In this document: one piece after another, positions 1-8,251 of the stretch
How positions within the stretch are numbered: the first letter of the stretch is position 1
Layout of the letters: each line of letters starts with the position of its first letter
From: a virus
IMG/VR virus record: IMGVR_UViG_3300021356_000095
Coordinates: 1-31,648 of that record
Reading direction: 5' to 3' (one strand)
Length of the DNA: 31,648 nt
Translations under genes and position numbers: made by a program
The notes under the pieces: generated by a model
The model's input: only the letters and a program-made list of their open reading frames with translations
What the model was told of the DNA's origin: nothing
Databases searched by the model: none

Positions 1-2
1 TC

Positions 3-782
3 ATCGGTGACGAAGCACACCAGTTTAAGTCTAAGTCACTGACTGGCATCATGACAAAGTTACACCAGGCAAAGTATCGTTTTGGATTTACAGGCACACT
101 CGATGGGTCTGCTACACACAAGTGGGTGCTAGAAGGATTGTTTGGTCCTTGTGCTCAGGTAACCAAGACTGACAGACTCATCAAAGAGGGTCACCTAGCG
201 GAGTTTAGGATTAAGATTCTATTACTACGGCATGAGCCTCAGACATTCTTTACTTACCAAGATGAGATTGATTATCTTGTAGAGCATAAGAAAAGAAACA
301 ATCTGATTAAAAACCTAGTCAGGGACTTGGATGGAAACACTCTAGTCTTGTTTAACTACGTCGATAGACATGGTTTGCCTTTATACGAGAGCATAAATAA
401 GAGCATAGGTGAAACCCGAAAGGTTTTCTTTGTTTATGGTGGAGTAGATACTGAAGAGCGTGAAAAAATCAGAAGCATTACTGAGCGTGAAAAAGACGCT
501 GTAATCATTGCCTCATACGGCACATTCAGCACAGGTATCAACATTAGAAATTTGCATAACGTCGTATTCGCATCACCTTCTAAATCTAGAGTAAGGAATC
601 TTCAATCTATTGGAAGGGTGCTACGCAAAGGTGAAGGAAAAGATTTAGCAACATTATATGATATTGCCGACGACATTTCTGAGAAACCAAATAAAAATTA
701 TACGTTAAAGCATTTAGAAGATAGAATTAATATCTACCAAGAAGAAAACTTTAATTATGAAGTAATTAAGATTAACGTCTAA
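3..782 (+). CDS. uvsW: UvsW-like recombination DNA/RNA helicase, C-terminal part (5' truncated by window edge)
   Basis: Superfamily 2 helicase. In T4, UvsW unwinds branched DNA and R-loops and helps switch from origin-dependent to recombination-dependent replication. The open frame runs in from the left edge and begins with the Walker B box as DEAH (bases 9-20), followed by the SLTGIM segment. The ATG at 51 is therefore internal, and motifs I and Ia lie upstream of the window. Near the C terminus are a motif V-like segment (GTFSTGINI) and a motif VI-like segment (QSIGRVLRKGEG). About 259 residues are present; T4 UvsW is about 500. One base separates its stop from the next ATG, so the two genes are probably co-transcribed. 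The assignment is firm for a UvsW-type helicase; only the N-terminal half is unseen. Confidence 0.92.
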   Translation: MGDEAHQFKSKSLTGIMTKLHQAKYRFGFTGTLDGSATHKWVLEGLFGPCAQVTKTDRLIKEGHLAEFRIKILLLRHEPQTFFTYQDEIDYLVEHKKRNNLIKNLVRDLDGNTLVLFNYVDRHGLPLYESINKSIGETRKVFFVYGGVDTEEREKIRSITEREKDAVIIASYGTFSTGINIRNLHNVVFASPSKSRVRNLQSIGRVLRKGEGKDLATLYDIADDISEKPNKNYTLKHLEDRINIYQEENFNYEVIKINV

Positions 783-783
783 T

Positions 784-1179
784 ATGGAAGAAGAATTCTA
801 TGCATCAATAAAATTAATGTCAGGCGAAGAAATCGTTGCTAAGGTTTCTTACGATAACGATGAAGACGTTCTCATTATTGAGAATCCTCGCCTAGTTAAT
901 GTGATTGAAATGAAAAGAGGTAAATCACACATGAAAGGGTTTACCTTTGATGCATGGATGGCAGCGACTTATGATGAGATGTTTATCATCAAGAAAGACC
1001 ACATCCTCACAATCACAGAATTAGATACAAAGATTAAAAAATTCTACACCCGTTTCTTGCAAAAGGAGAATGGTGAAGTTGAAGATACAACAAAGGTAGA
1101 TATTAAGCACCAAAGAGGATACATGTCCTCAGTAAAAGAAGCCCGTAAGTCTTTAGAAGATCTCTATAAAAGAAGCTAA
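784..1179 (+). CDS. Small Sm/SH3-like conserved phage protein
   Basis: No enzyme motif is visible and I do not know its function. The N terminus (about residues 7-45) reads as a small beta-barrel: IKLMSGEEIVAKV, then a run of acidic residues, then LIIENPRLVNVI. The same pattern (hydrophobic strand, SGE turn, IVA strand, acidic loop, strand, P-hydrophobic) recurs in the products at 14367 and 14686, so I see these as one family resembling Sm/LSm folds. The rest is mixed charged sequence with an aromatic FTFDAWMAATYDEMF segment, possibly a second strand pair, and a lysine-rich C-terminal helix. It sits one base after uvsW and before the gp55 promoter. RNA binding would be a guess from the fold only. 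Confidence 0.75.
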   Translation: MEEEFYASIKLMSGEEIVAKVSYDNDEDVLIIENPRLVNVIEMKRGKSHMKGFTFDAWMAATYDEMFIIKKDHILTITELDTKIKKFYTRFLQKENGEVEDTTKVDIKHQRGYMSSVKEARKSLEDLYKRS

Positions 1180-1238
1180 TAATCTTTGAAACGCTACATC
1201 GCTAATTATACAGAGATTTAGAGGTCTTGTCAAGTCCC

Positions 1239-1267
1239 TTGCATTTTCTTGAATAAGGTGTTACAAT
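1239..1267 (+). promoter_or_regulatory. Sigma70-type promoter upstream of gene 55
   Basis: TTGCAT (1239-1244), a 17-nt spacer and TACAAT (1262-1267) match the host sigma70 layout. It lies in the 110-nt gap 1180-1289, one of the longest gene-free stretches here. An AAGGA Shine-Dalgarno sits at 1274-1278 before the ATG at 1290. This fits an early/middle promoter giving gp55 before late transcription begins. The gap contains nothing else I recognise. Confidence 0.6.
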
Positions 1268-1289
1268 ACAAACAAGGATAAGTAAGACC

Positions 1290-1781
1290 ATGGCAAGAAG
1301 AAAGACAGAAAATTATGTAAACAACAGAGACTTCCTAGATGCTCTGATGGTTTATCGTAAAGAGGTTGCTGAAGCAGCAGAGAATGGTCAACCCAAACCT
1401 CGTGTCCCTCCTTACATTGGAGAGTGTTTTCTCAAGATTGCAACACACTTGTCATACAAACCAAACTTCGTAAACTACATGTTTAGAGAAGACATGATTT
1501 GCGACGGTATTGAAAACTGCTTACAATACATTCACAATTTTAATCCAGAGAAGTCTACTAATCCTTTTGCATACTTCACTCAAATCATCTACTTTGCTTT
1601 CCTTCGCCGTATCTCTAAAGAAAAGAAACAGTTAGAAATCAAAGCAAAGATTCTAGAGAAGTCTGGTTTTGATGAAGTTTTACATACAGATAGTCACACT
1701 GGTGACATGGCAGGTTATAGTAGTAGTGCCTCCGACTTGAATAGCATCAAAGAGTCCCTTGAGATTAGATATAAACGATGA
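1290..1781 (+). CDS. 55: gp55, sigma factor for late transcription
   Basis: A reduced sigma70-family factor that directs host RNA polymerase to TATAAATA-type late promoters and, in T4, is activated by the gp45 clamp. The product is 163 residues (T4 gp55 is 185). The N terminus carries the NYVNNRDFLDAL pattern seen in T4 (NYVNNKELLQAI). The core has DMICDGIENCLQYIHNFNPEKSTNPFAYFTQIIYFAFLRRI in two stretches, matching sigma region 2 with its aromatic/basic -10-binding helix. Its own promoter lies upstream (1239-1267). The stop overlaps the gene 47 start by 4 nt (ATGA). The ATG at 1290 is supported by AAGGA at 1274-1278. Confidence 0.95.
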   Translation: MARRKTENYVNNRDFLDALMVYRKEVAEAAENGQPKPRVPPYIGECFLKIATHLSYKPNFVNYMFREDMICDGIENCLQYIHNFNPEKSTNPFAYFTQIIYFAFLRRISKEKKQLEIKAKILEKSGFDEVLHTDSHTGDMAGYSSSASDLNSIKESLEIRYKR

Positions 1782-2824
1782 TTGCTCTTATCACTGACCA
1801 GCACCTAGACGGAAGAAAAGGTAGTGTTGCTTTCTGGGAATACTTCAAAAAGTTTTACGATGATGTTTTCTTCCCCACGCTGGAAAAGAAAGGTATCAAG
1901 AGCATCATTGACCTAGGTGATACATTCGACAACCGTAAAGGTATTGACTTCAATGTATGGAGTCGTGTGCGACAGTATTACTTCCAACGTCTTGAGGACA
2001 TGGGTATTACTGTCCACATGATTCTTGGCAATCACTGTGTGTATTACAAGAATACTAATCAAGTAAACTCACCTGACCTGCTGCTTGATAGTTTCCACAA
2101 CATCAATGTCATCTCTACTGCCCGTGAGGTTACAGTAGAGGGACGAAAGATTCTTATGTTGCCTTGGATTAATTCTGAGAATAGAGAGAAGACATTCAAA
2201 GTTATCGAAGAGAGTGACGCTGAAATTTGCATGGGTCACCTTGAGCTAAATGGTTTTGAAGTTACTCCTGGCATGAGAATGGAGCACGGGATGGACCCGA
2301 AGATTTTTTCTAAATTCAAACAAGTATTCTCAGGTCACTTCCATCATAAGTCTAAGAAAGGTAACATCCAGTATCTTGGCAATCCTTATCAGATGTTTTG
2401 GAATGACTATAAGGATGAAAGAGGATTTCATCTCTGGGACCCTGACACTACTAAACTTACTAGAGTCAAGAATCCCTACGAGATTTTCCAAAAAGTTTTC
2501 TACAACGAAACTACAGAGTCACATTTGGAGTTTGACCTCGACAAGTGTAAGCATTCATTTGTCAAGATTGTAGTTGAAGATAAGAAAGACTATCAAGAGT
2601 TTGAAAAATTTGTGGAGAATGTCTATTGCAAGAAACCACATGATGTCAAAATCATTGAGACCTTTGTCAATGACACATTCTTGGAAGACGATGATAACGT
2701 AGAAGTCAAAGATACATTGACTTTGCTCAACGAATACATCGATGAAGTTGACCTAGCAGTCAACAAAGATAAACTAAAATCTCTCATGCGGTCCCTATAT
2801 ATTGAGAGTTGTGAGGTAGTATAA
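1778..2824 (+). CDS. 47: gp47, recombination nuclease subunit (Mre11/SbcD-like)
   Basis: Nuclease half of the gp46/47 complex, which resects DNA ends for recombination-dependent replication and, in T4, helps degrade host DNA. The metallophosphoesterase motifs appear in order: DQH (D7, H9), GDTFD (about residues 48-52), GNH (about 84-86), GHLELNG (about 150) and GHFHHKS (about 183). These supply the two-metal site. The 348-residue length is close to T4 gp47 (339). It overlaps gene 55 by 4 nt and the next ORF by one base (TAATG), so it is read as part of one operon. Confidence 0.95.
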   Translation: MIALITDQHLDGRKGSVAFWEYFKKFYDDVFFPTLEKKGIKSIIDLGDTFDNRKGIDFNVWSRVRQYYFQRLEDMGITVHMILGNHCVYYKNTNQVNSPDLLLDSFHNINVISTAREVTVEGRKILMLPWINSENREKTFKVIEESDAEICMGHLELNGFEVTPGMRMEHGMDPKIFSKFKQVFSGHFHHKSKKGNIQYLGNPYQMFWNDYKDERGFHLWDPDTTKLTRVKNPYEIFQKVFYNETTESHLEFDLDKCKHSFVKIVVEDKKDYQEFEKFVENVYCKKPHDVKIIETFVNDTFLEDDDNVEVKDTLTLLNEYIDEVDLAVNKDKLKSLMRSLYIESCEVV

Positions 2825-3093
2825 TGTTTCTCATCACCCTCAAGGACCAACCTGATGGAGTCTATTCTCTAATATCAGAAGAGGGTGAGCATGTCATCTT
2901 TTTCTTTGAGGAGGAGGATGATGCCGACAGATACCTCATGCAACTGGAGCAACACGATGACCACCAAGACCTGCCAGAGATGACAGTTGTTGAGGTGGAC
3001 ATTGACATTGCATCAAAAGTATGCGAAGATAAAGGATACCACTACACAGTGGTAACACCAGACGACGTGATAGTGCCACCCGACGATTTATGA
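2824..3093 (+). CDS. DUF3110-like protein between genes 47 and 46
   Basis: An 89-residue acidic protein. Its layout resembles DUF3110, a small family I know from cyanobacteria: GVYSLISEEGEHVIFFFEEE, then DDADRYLMQLEQ, then a valine-rich strand and a C-terminal VVTPDDVIVPP segment. The function of that family is not known to me. It overlaps gene 47 by one base and gene 46 by 4 nt, so it is translated together with both halves of the recombination nuclease. It could be an accessory or inhibitor of that complex, but nothing in the sequence proves it. The family match is from pattern memory and needs a profile search. Confidence 0.75.
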   Translation: MFLITLKDQPDGVYSLISEEGEHVIFFFEEEDDADRYLMQLEQHDDHQDLPEMTVVEVDIDIASKVCEDKGYHYTVVTPDDVIVPPDDL

Positions 3094-4814
3094 TTATTTT
3101 TGAAAACCTGAAGTGGAAAAACTTTCTCAGCACAGGCAATCAGTTTACTGAAGTCAACCTGGCACAAGACAAGAGCACTATCATTGTTGGTGCTAATGGT
3201 GCAGGTAAGTCTACAATTCTAGATGCACTTACCTTCGCGTTGTTTGGAAAACCTTTTCGTAAGATTAACAAACCACAACTCCTTAACTCTATCAACATGG
3301 GAGATTGTGTTGTCAATCTTAACTTCAACATCGGCAGGAATAAATATGAAGTAACGCGAGGTATTAAACCTGCGGTATTTGAAGTTAAGCAGAATGGTGT
3401 AGCACTGAATCAAGACTCGTCTGTTGTTGACCAGCAGAAAAATTTTGAGCAAACCATTCTCAAAATGAATTACAAATCTTTCACACAGATTGTCGTATTG
3501 GGGTCCTCTACCTTCGTGCCTTTTATGAGGTTGCCGCTAGCAGCACGAAGAGATATCATTGAAGACATTCTGGACATTCAAATTTTCTCATCAATGAATG
3601 TCAATCTGAAAGACAAGATTAGAAATATTAATGATGAATTAAAAGACCACGAATATAAACTGTCGCTCGTCAAAGAGAAGATTGACATGCAGAAGCAGTT
3701 TATGCTCGACATCGAAAAGAAGAATAAAGAAGACATCCAGGAAAAGGAATCTCGTAAGGAGCAATTCCTGACTGAGGCTTTAGGTTATGAAACTGAGATA
3801 CTCAATAACGACAAGGAAATCGACGAGAAGAGCTCTGCCATTTCAGACACGCAGAAGATTAAAACAACGATTGCTAAAGTCGAAACACTCAAGAATAAAA
3901 TCTCAACCAAACAAAACGCATACACAAAAGAGAAATCATTCTTTGAAGAAAATGATTCTTGTCCGACATGCGGTCAAGGTATCGAAGAGCATTTCAAACA
4001 TGAGAAGGTCTCGCTTCTCTCGGATAAACTTGCTGAGGTGGAGAAAGCAATGTCTGATTTGGGACAACAACTTTCCGATCTCCAAAGTCAAGAGAATACC
4101 TTTATTCTTTTAATTGATGAAATCAATCAACTCAATTCAAAGAATAGACAATTAAAGAATGACATTAACTCACTTCATAGGCGAATTGAGGACTTGGACC
4201 GAGACATCAGAAAACTTAGGGATACGGATGTCAGTCAACGGGAGCAGTTTTCAATTCTTAAATCACTCGACAATCAAAGTAAAGAAATCCAAAAAGTCAT
4301 CTCGGAAACCAAAGAGGAGAAAGATTGTCTCACCACAGCAACGCAACTTCTCAAAGATTCGGGAATCAAAACGCGCATCATCAAAAAATACCTCCCGACG
4401 ATGAATAAACTCATCAACGAGTATCTCGATAAGATGGAGTTTTCAGCAAGTTTTATGCTCGATGAAAGTTTTTCTGAAGTAATCAAATCTAGATATCGTG
4501 ATGAGTTTAGTTATGAAAGTTTTAGCGAAGGAGAAAAAGCTCGTATTGATATTGCTCTTCTGCTTACTTGGCGTAGCATTGCTAAACTTAAGAATAGCGT
4601 GGATACTAACCTCCTTATTCTAGATGAAATCTTTGACGGGTCTCTTGACCAATCTGGCAATAGTGACCTTGGTTGGATTCTAAAAACGTTTGATGACAAG
4701 ACAAACGTATTCGTCATCTCACACCGCGACAACATGGCAGATAAGTTTGACCGATGTCTGCGATTCGAGAAGCATAAGAATTTCTCATACGTCACGGAAG
4801 AGACGACAGCATGA
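3090..4814 (+). CDS. 46: gp46, recombination nuclease ATPase subunit (Rad50/SbcC-like)
   Basis: SMC-type ATPase partner of gp47. Walker A is GANGAGKST (residues 34-42). A zinc hook CPTC lies at about residues 291-294, midway between two long charged coiled-coil stretches (about 175-280 and 305-400). The ABC signature FSEGEKARID is near residue 478 and Walker B (LLILDE) near 508-513, followed by an ISHRD switch histidine. Length 574 is close to T4 gp46 (560). All elements for DNA-end tethering and ATP-controlled nuclease action are present. It overlaps the upstream gene by 4 nt. Confidence 0.96.
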   Translation: MIIFENLKWKNFLSTGNQFTEVNLAQDKSTIIVGANGAGKSTILDALTFALFGKPFRKINKPQLLNSINMGDCVVNLNFNIGRNKYEVTRGIKPAVFEVKQNGVALNQDSSVVDQQKNFEQTILKMNYKSFTQIVVLGSSTFVPFMRLPLAARRDIIEDILDIQIFSSMNVNLKDKIRNINDELKDHEYKLSLVKEKIDMQKQFMLDIEKKNKEDIQEKESRKEQFLTEALGYETEILNNDKEIDEKSSAISDTQKIKTTIAKVETLKNKISTKQNAYTKEKSFFEENDSCPTCGQGIEEHFKHEKVSLLSDKLAEVEKAMSDLGQQLSDLQSQENTFILLIDEINQLNSKNRQLKNDINSLHRRIEDLDRDIRKLRDTDVSQREQFSILKSLDNQSKEIQKVISETKEEKDCLTTATQLLKDSGIKTRIIKKYLPTMNKLINEYLDKMEFSASFMLDESFSEVIKSRYRDEFSYESFSEGEKARIDIALLLTWRSIAKLKNSVDTNLLILDEIFDGSLDQSGNSDLGWILKTFDDKTNVFVISHRDNMADKFDRCLRFEKHKNFSYVTEETTA

Positions 4815-5059
4815 TATATAATATATCCAACTGTCCTAAAACAATGACTACGCCAAACTGGCAGCACCACTCTAAAAAGGATAAACATGGTAAGGGGACT
4901 TGCAAAGGAAGAATCCGAGCAAGGAAGCAATCTCTTAGACACTTCAAAAACTGTCACCCCAAGACCTCTGGCAAACGCCAGGGGTCTTATACTATATGCA
5001 TTAACGCAAAAGACCGATGCTTAACATGGAAGTCAAGGGCAACCTCGCCCGCCTGCTAG
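4811..5059 (+). CDS. Doubtful small basic Cys-containing ORF
   Basis: An 82-codon frame that starts with an ATGA overlap on the gene 46 stop, as real neighbours here do; a second in-frame ATG is at 4844. The product is very basic and has six cysteines but no arrangement I recognise. Against it: a 12-bp hairpin (4961-4987) lies inside it, and its 3' end overlaps the next gene by 43 nt. The alternative is an approximately 200-nt untranslated leader and terminator region. I keep it only as a low-confidence candidate. Confidence 0.25.
   Translation: MIYNISNCPKTMTTPNWQHHSKKDKHGKGTCKGRIRARKQSLRHFKNCHPKTSGKRQGSYTICINAKDRCLTWKSRATSPAC
4961..4988 (+). terminator. Hairpin after gene 46, probable terminator
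   Basis: AAGACCTCTGGC pairs with GCCAGGGGTCTT around an AAAC loop (12 pairs including one G-U). The tail is only TTATACTAT, so the U tract is poor. It may terminate the 55-47-46 transcript weakly, or protect or process the mRNA just before the VWA gene. Confidence 0.5.
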
Positions 5060-7131
5060 CCACTGAGAATCTGGTTGTGGAGCACCGCAACGTGGAGACT
5101 GCCATGTTTAACGTCGTTGACCGTGTGCTGACCCTGCCCATGTGGAAACGTGCCAGCAGCGATGTGTATGACATGCTGGTGGGTCATGAGGTCGGTCACG
5201 CTCTCTACACCCCACAGAAGTTTGGGCATGACTATGGTGTCCCTCAGACCTATATCAATGTGGTTGAGGATGCTCGCATCGAGAAACTGATGAAACGCAA
5301 GTTTCCTGGTCTGTCTCGTAACTTCTTTGTTGGATACAAAGAGTTGGATGAGCAGGACTTCTTCTGCATCGGTGACCGTAACCTTGAATCCTATACTCTT
5401 ATTGACCGTATCAATCTTCATTTCAAGATTGGTGCTTACTCTCCTATGCCATTCTCTGTAGAAGAGATGGAGTTGGTTGACTTGGTTGCTGATGCTGAAA
5501 CCTTTGAGGATGTTGTGGAAGCAACTCGTCGCATCCTGGCATACACCAAAGAGAAAGAGATGGAGAAGGTTGCTGACATTCCTGACGCTGAGGAGATGGG
5601 CAATCCTTCACCTATGGCACAGGATGGTGACTCCATGACTCATGAAGAAATGATTGAGGAAGCAGCACGGCGTGAGAGTGCTGATGCTGAAGAGACTGGC
5701 ACTGAGGGCACTCCTACTACTGGCGCAGGAGACCTCGGTGGTGAATTAAAGTCTGAGACTGACGCTGCATTCACTGAGTCTGCAAAAGACCTGACTTCCC
5801 AGGAATATGGTGAAACTCACTATGTTGAGATGCCACCTCTCGACATCGAGACCTTTGTTGTCTCTAACAAGACTGTCATGAAAGATTGTGAGGAATGCTA
5901 TGCTGAGCAATCTGCTGATAGTTTTAACTTTGCTGATAATGATTATCTGAAGTATCGCAAGGAAGCACAGAAAGAAGTCAACTATCTGGTCAAAGAGTTT
6001 GAGATGAAGAAGTCTGCAGACCAGTATGCTCGCTCTAGCACTGCAAAGACTGGTGTGCTTGACACATCTAAACTCCACACTTTCAAGTGGAATGAGGACC
6101 TCTTCAAGAAGATTAATGTTGTCCCTGACGGTAAGAATCATGGACTGATTTTCGTCCTTGATTGGTCTGGGTCTATGGGTAGTATCCTTCGGAATACTGT
6201 CAAGCAACTCTTCAACATTGCATGGTTTTGTAAGAAGTGTCAGATTCCTTTTGATGTCTATGCATTCACTAACAACTACTGGGTTGACCGTAACTTCAAC
6301 TATCGTGATGAGCTCTATGAAACTTCTCATCCCCACCATGAAACAGTTGAAGGATACATCGAGATTCAACCAAACTTCCGTATGCTGAATATGGTTTCCT
6401 TTGATGGAAAGAGTGGCAAGAATTTGGAGAAGCAACTGAAAAACTTCTGGCGCATTGTTGGTGGTGAAGTCATGTATTGTGGTTACAGGAATCCTGCTGG
6501 TTATGGTCTCTCTGGCACCCCTCTCAATGAGGCAGCAATCTCTCTGACTGCTATCATCCCCGACTTCCTCAAGCGCAACAAAGTCCAGAAGACTAACGTT
6601 GTGATTCTGTCTGATGGTGAGGCACAGTCAATCTCCTACAATCGTAAGTTGCACTATGGTGGCGAAGATAAGTTTGGTCGTCGTCACATTGAGCGTGATT
6701 GCGTCCTGCGTGACCGCCAGACTGGACGTGTCTATCCTGCCTTTGATGGTGGTTACTACAGCAGTGGTGACCTGACTACCAGCACTTTCCTTAACGCTGT
6801 CCGTCACAGATTCCCTGACATCAATCTGATTGGTATCCGTCTTCTCAACGGTCGTGCTCTCAACACTGCTATGGCAACTGGTCGGTGTGAGACTCCTTAT
6901 GAGAAAGTCCAGAAGCAGTGGAAGAAAGAGAAGACTGCTGCAGTGCCAGAATTCAATGGTTATCAGATGATGTATTTCATGTCTGCTAATGACCTGCATG
7001 ATGATGACACTGGTATCGATGTCCCAGATGATGCTACTAAGACTCAAATCAAGAATGCATTCAAGAAGTCTCTCGTCAAGAAGGGAGTCAATAAGAAGAT
7101 GCTCTCTTCCTTCGCAACCATGGTCAGTTGA
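5017..7131 (+). CDS. HExxH metallopeptidase-like protein with C-terminal VWA domain (CobT-like partner)
   Basis: A 704-residue protein with two recognisable ends. The N-terminal domain has HEVGH (residues 57-61) and, about 30 residues later, VVEDARIEK, giving a zincin-like HExxH...E arrangement. A low-complexity acidic, glycine/threonine-rich linker covers roughly residues 190-260. The C-terminal VWA domain has a complete-looking MIDAS: DWSGS (near residue 382), then SGTPLNEA, then ILSDGEAQ. VWA proteins of this kind work with MoxR/CobS-type AAA+ ATPases, and one follows directly at 7202. Probable role: metal-dependent substrate capture or remodelling, possibly with proteolysis. A second in-frame ATG at 5026 is an equally possible start; neither has a good Shine-Dalgarno. 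Confidence 0.85.
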   Translation: MLNMEVKGNLARLLATENLVVEHRNVETAMFNVVDRVLTLPMWKRASSDVYDMLVGHEVGHALYTPQKFGHDYGVPQTYINVVEDARIEKLMKRKFPGLSRNFFVGYKELDEQDFFCIGDRNLESYTLIDRINLHFKIGAYSPMPFSVEEMELVDLVADAETFEDVVEATRRILAYTKEKEMEKVADIPDAEEMGNPSPMAQDGDSMTHEEMIEEAARRESADAEETGTEGTPTTGAGDLGGELKSETDAAFTESAKDLTSQEYGETHYVEMPPLDIETFVVSNKTVMKDCEECYAEQSADSFNFADNDYLKYRKEAQKEVNYLVKEFEMKKSADQYARSSTAKTGVLDTSKLHTFKWNEDLFKKINVVPDGKNHGLIFVLDWSGSMGSILRNTVKQLFNIAWFCKKCQIPFDVYAFTNNYWVDRNFNYRDELYETSHPHHETVEGYIEIQPNFRMLNMVSFDGKSGKNLEKQLKNFWRIVGGEVMYCGYRNPAGYGLSGTPLNEAAISLTAIIPDFLKRNKVQKTNVVILSDGEAQSISYNRKLHYGGEDKFGRRHIERDCVLRDRQTGRVYPAFDGGYYSSGDLTTSTFLNAVRHRFPDINLIGIRLLNGRALNTAMATGRCETPYEKVQKQWKKEKTAAVPEFNGYQMMYFMSANDLHDDDTGIDVPDDATKTQIKNAFKKSLVKKGVNKKMLSSFATMVS

Positions 7132-7145
7132 GGCACTGTCCTCTC

Positions 7146-7177
7146 TGACCTAAATACTGGTCAAATTGCTCTATAAT
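7146..7177 (+). promoter_or_regulatory. Candidate promoter with operator-like inverted repeat before cobS
   Basis: A perfect TATAAT (7172-7177) is preceded by the inverted repeat TGACC-N8-GGTCA (7146-7163), placed where a -35 element would be. No good -35 hexamer is visible at 17 nt, so this could be an activated or repressed promoter or chance. It occupies the 70-nt gap between the VWA gene and the cobS start at 7202. Confidence 0.35.
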
Positions 7178-7201
7178 AACTACATCAACGAAAGGCACTC
7201 A

Positions 7202-8251
7202 ATGGCATTCTCTGCTGAATTCATCCGCGCATCACTTGCTGACCTCTATGGCAACAACATCAATGCATCCAACATTCGTGACTGGTGTGTCGGTCAAGAT
7301 ATCACCTATCAAACCGTAACCAAAAAAATCGAGCAATTCAAAACTGGTCGCGGTGAGTGGAATCTTACCATTGCAGAGCAACTTGAGCAGTCTATTCAAT
7401 CTCCTGTGAAAGAAAACCTTATCCCCGAGAAAGATGATACCTTCGTCAGCTTTGGTAGTTTCAGTGATGTTAAAAAAATTATTTCATCCCGCCTATTCTA
7501 TCCTGTCTTCATTACAGGTCTCTCTGGCAACGGCAAAACATTCTGTGTTGAGCAAGCATGTGCCCAACTCGGACGCGAAATCATCCGTGTAAACATTACA
7601 ATCGAAACCGATGAAGACGACCTTATTGGTGGGTTCCGCCTTGTTAATGGCGAAACAGTATGGCACAACGGTCCAGTTATTGAAGCGTTGGAGCGCGGCG
7701 CAGTCTTGCTTCTGGATGAAGTGGACCTTGCATCTAATAAAATTCTTTGCCTTCAGTCCATCCTAGAAGGCAATGGGGTCTTCCTTAAGAAGATTGGTAA
7801 ATATGTTAAACCCGCTGTAGGATTCAATGTTATTGCAACTGCAAATACTAAAGGTAAAGGCAGCGATGACGGTCGTTTTATTGGCACCAATATTCTTAAT
7901 GAAGCATTCCTTGAGCGATTCCCAATCACCTTTGAGCAGTCATATCCTTCTGCAAAGGTAGAGTCTGACATCCTGCGTAAGGTTGCTGAGCAACTTGACT
8001 GCTACGATGCTGACTTTGTTGACCGCCTGGTCGCCTGGGGTGAGATTATTCGCAAGACCTTCTATGATGGTGGCGTGGATGAAATCATCTCTACCCGCCG
8101 CCTGGTGCATATCATCCGTGCATTCTCCATCTTCAAGAAGCGCAGCAAAGCGATTGAAGTTTGTGTCAATCGTTTCGATGATGAAACAAAGTCGTCATTC
8201 ATGGAATTGTATGCTAAGATTGATGCAACTGTCGAAGACGCCGATGTTTGA
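7202..8251 (+). CDS. cobS: CobS-like MoxR-family AAA+ ATPase
   Basis: A 349-residue AAA+ ATPase. Residues 1-75 form a small helical N-terminal domain. Walker A is GLSGNGKT (106-113) and Walker B LLLDEVD (169-175). A sensor-1 stretch IATAN is near 211, and an arginine-finger region (NEAFLERF) near 233-240. Cyanophage homologues are usually called CobS because of similarity to the cobaltochelatase subunit. The start is ATG 7202 with AAAGG at 7191-7195; an upstream in-frame TTG at 7166 is unlikely. Its neighbour is a VWA protein rather than a CobN-type chelatase, and the phage reductase at 28651 is class Ia and needs no B12. I therefore read this as a general MoxR-VWA remodelling pair, with a cobalamin role unproven. 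Confidence 0.88.
   Translation: MAFSAEFIRASLADLYGNNINASNIRDWCVGQDITYQTVTKKIEQFKTGRGEWNLTIAEQLEQSIQSPVKENLIPEKDDTFVSFGSFSDVKKIISSRLFYPVFITGLSGNGKTFCVEQACAQLGREIIRVNITIETDEDDLIGGFRLVNGETVWHNGPVIEALERGAVLLLDEVDLASNKILCLQSILEGNGVFLKKIGKYVKPAVGFNVIATANTKGKGSDDGRFIGTNILNEAFLERFPITFEQSYPSAKVESDILRKVAEQLDCYDADFVDRLVAWGEIIRKTFYDGGVDEIISTRRLVHIIRAFSIFKKRSKAIEVCVNRFDDETKSSFMELYAKIDATVEDADV

Noticed and set aside
51-53. ATG at 51 as the start of a short uvsW
   Set aside because: The frame is open to the window edge and the upstream codons encode the DEAH helicase box.
392-399. CATAAATA and similar ATAAATA strings in uvsW, gene 46, gene 43 and nrdA
   Set aside because: They lie deep inside conserved genes, have mismatches at key positions and no gene start follows within 100 nt.
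4511-4957. 148-codon antisense ORF over the end of gene 46
   Set aside because: It mirrors the conserved ABC signature/Walker B region of gp46 and has no recognisable content of its own.
5746-6435. 229-codon antisense ORF
   Set aside because: It lies entirely within the VWA gene on the other strand, gives a low-complexity Ile/Val/Ser-rich product with no motif, and has no promoter or Shine-Dalgarno; every accepted gene is on the + strand.
7983-8243. Upstream extension of the small ORF at 8244
   Set aside because: This part is out of frame with, and wholly inside, cobS; its translation is low-complexity. The ATG at 8244 gives a sensible protein.
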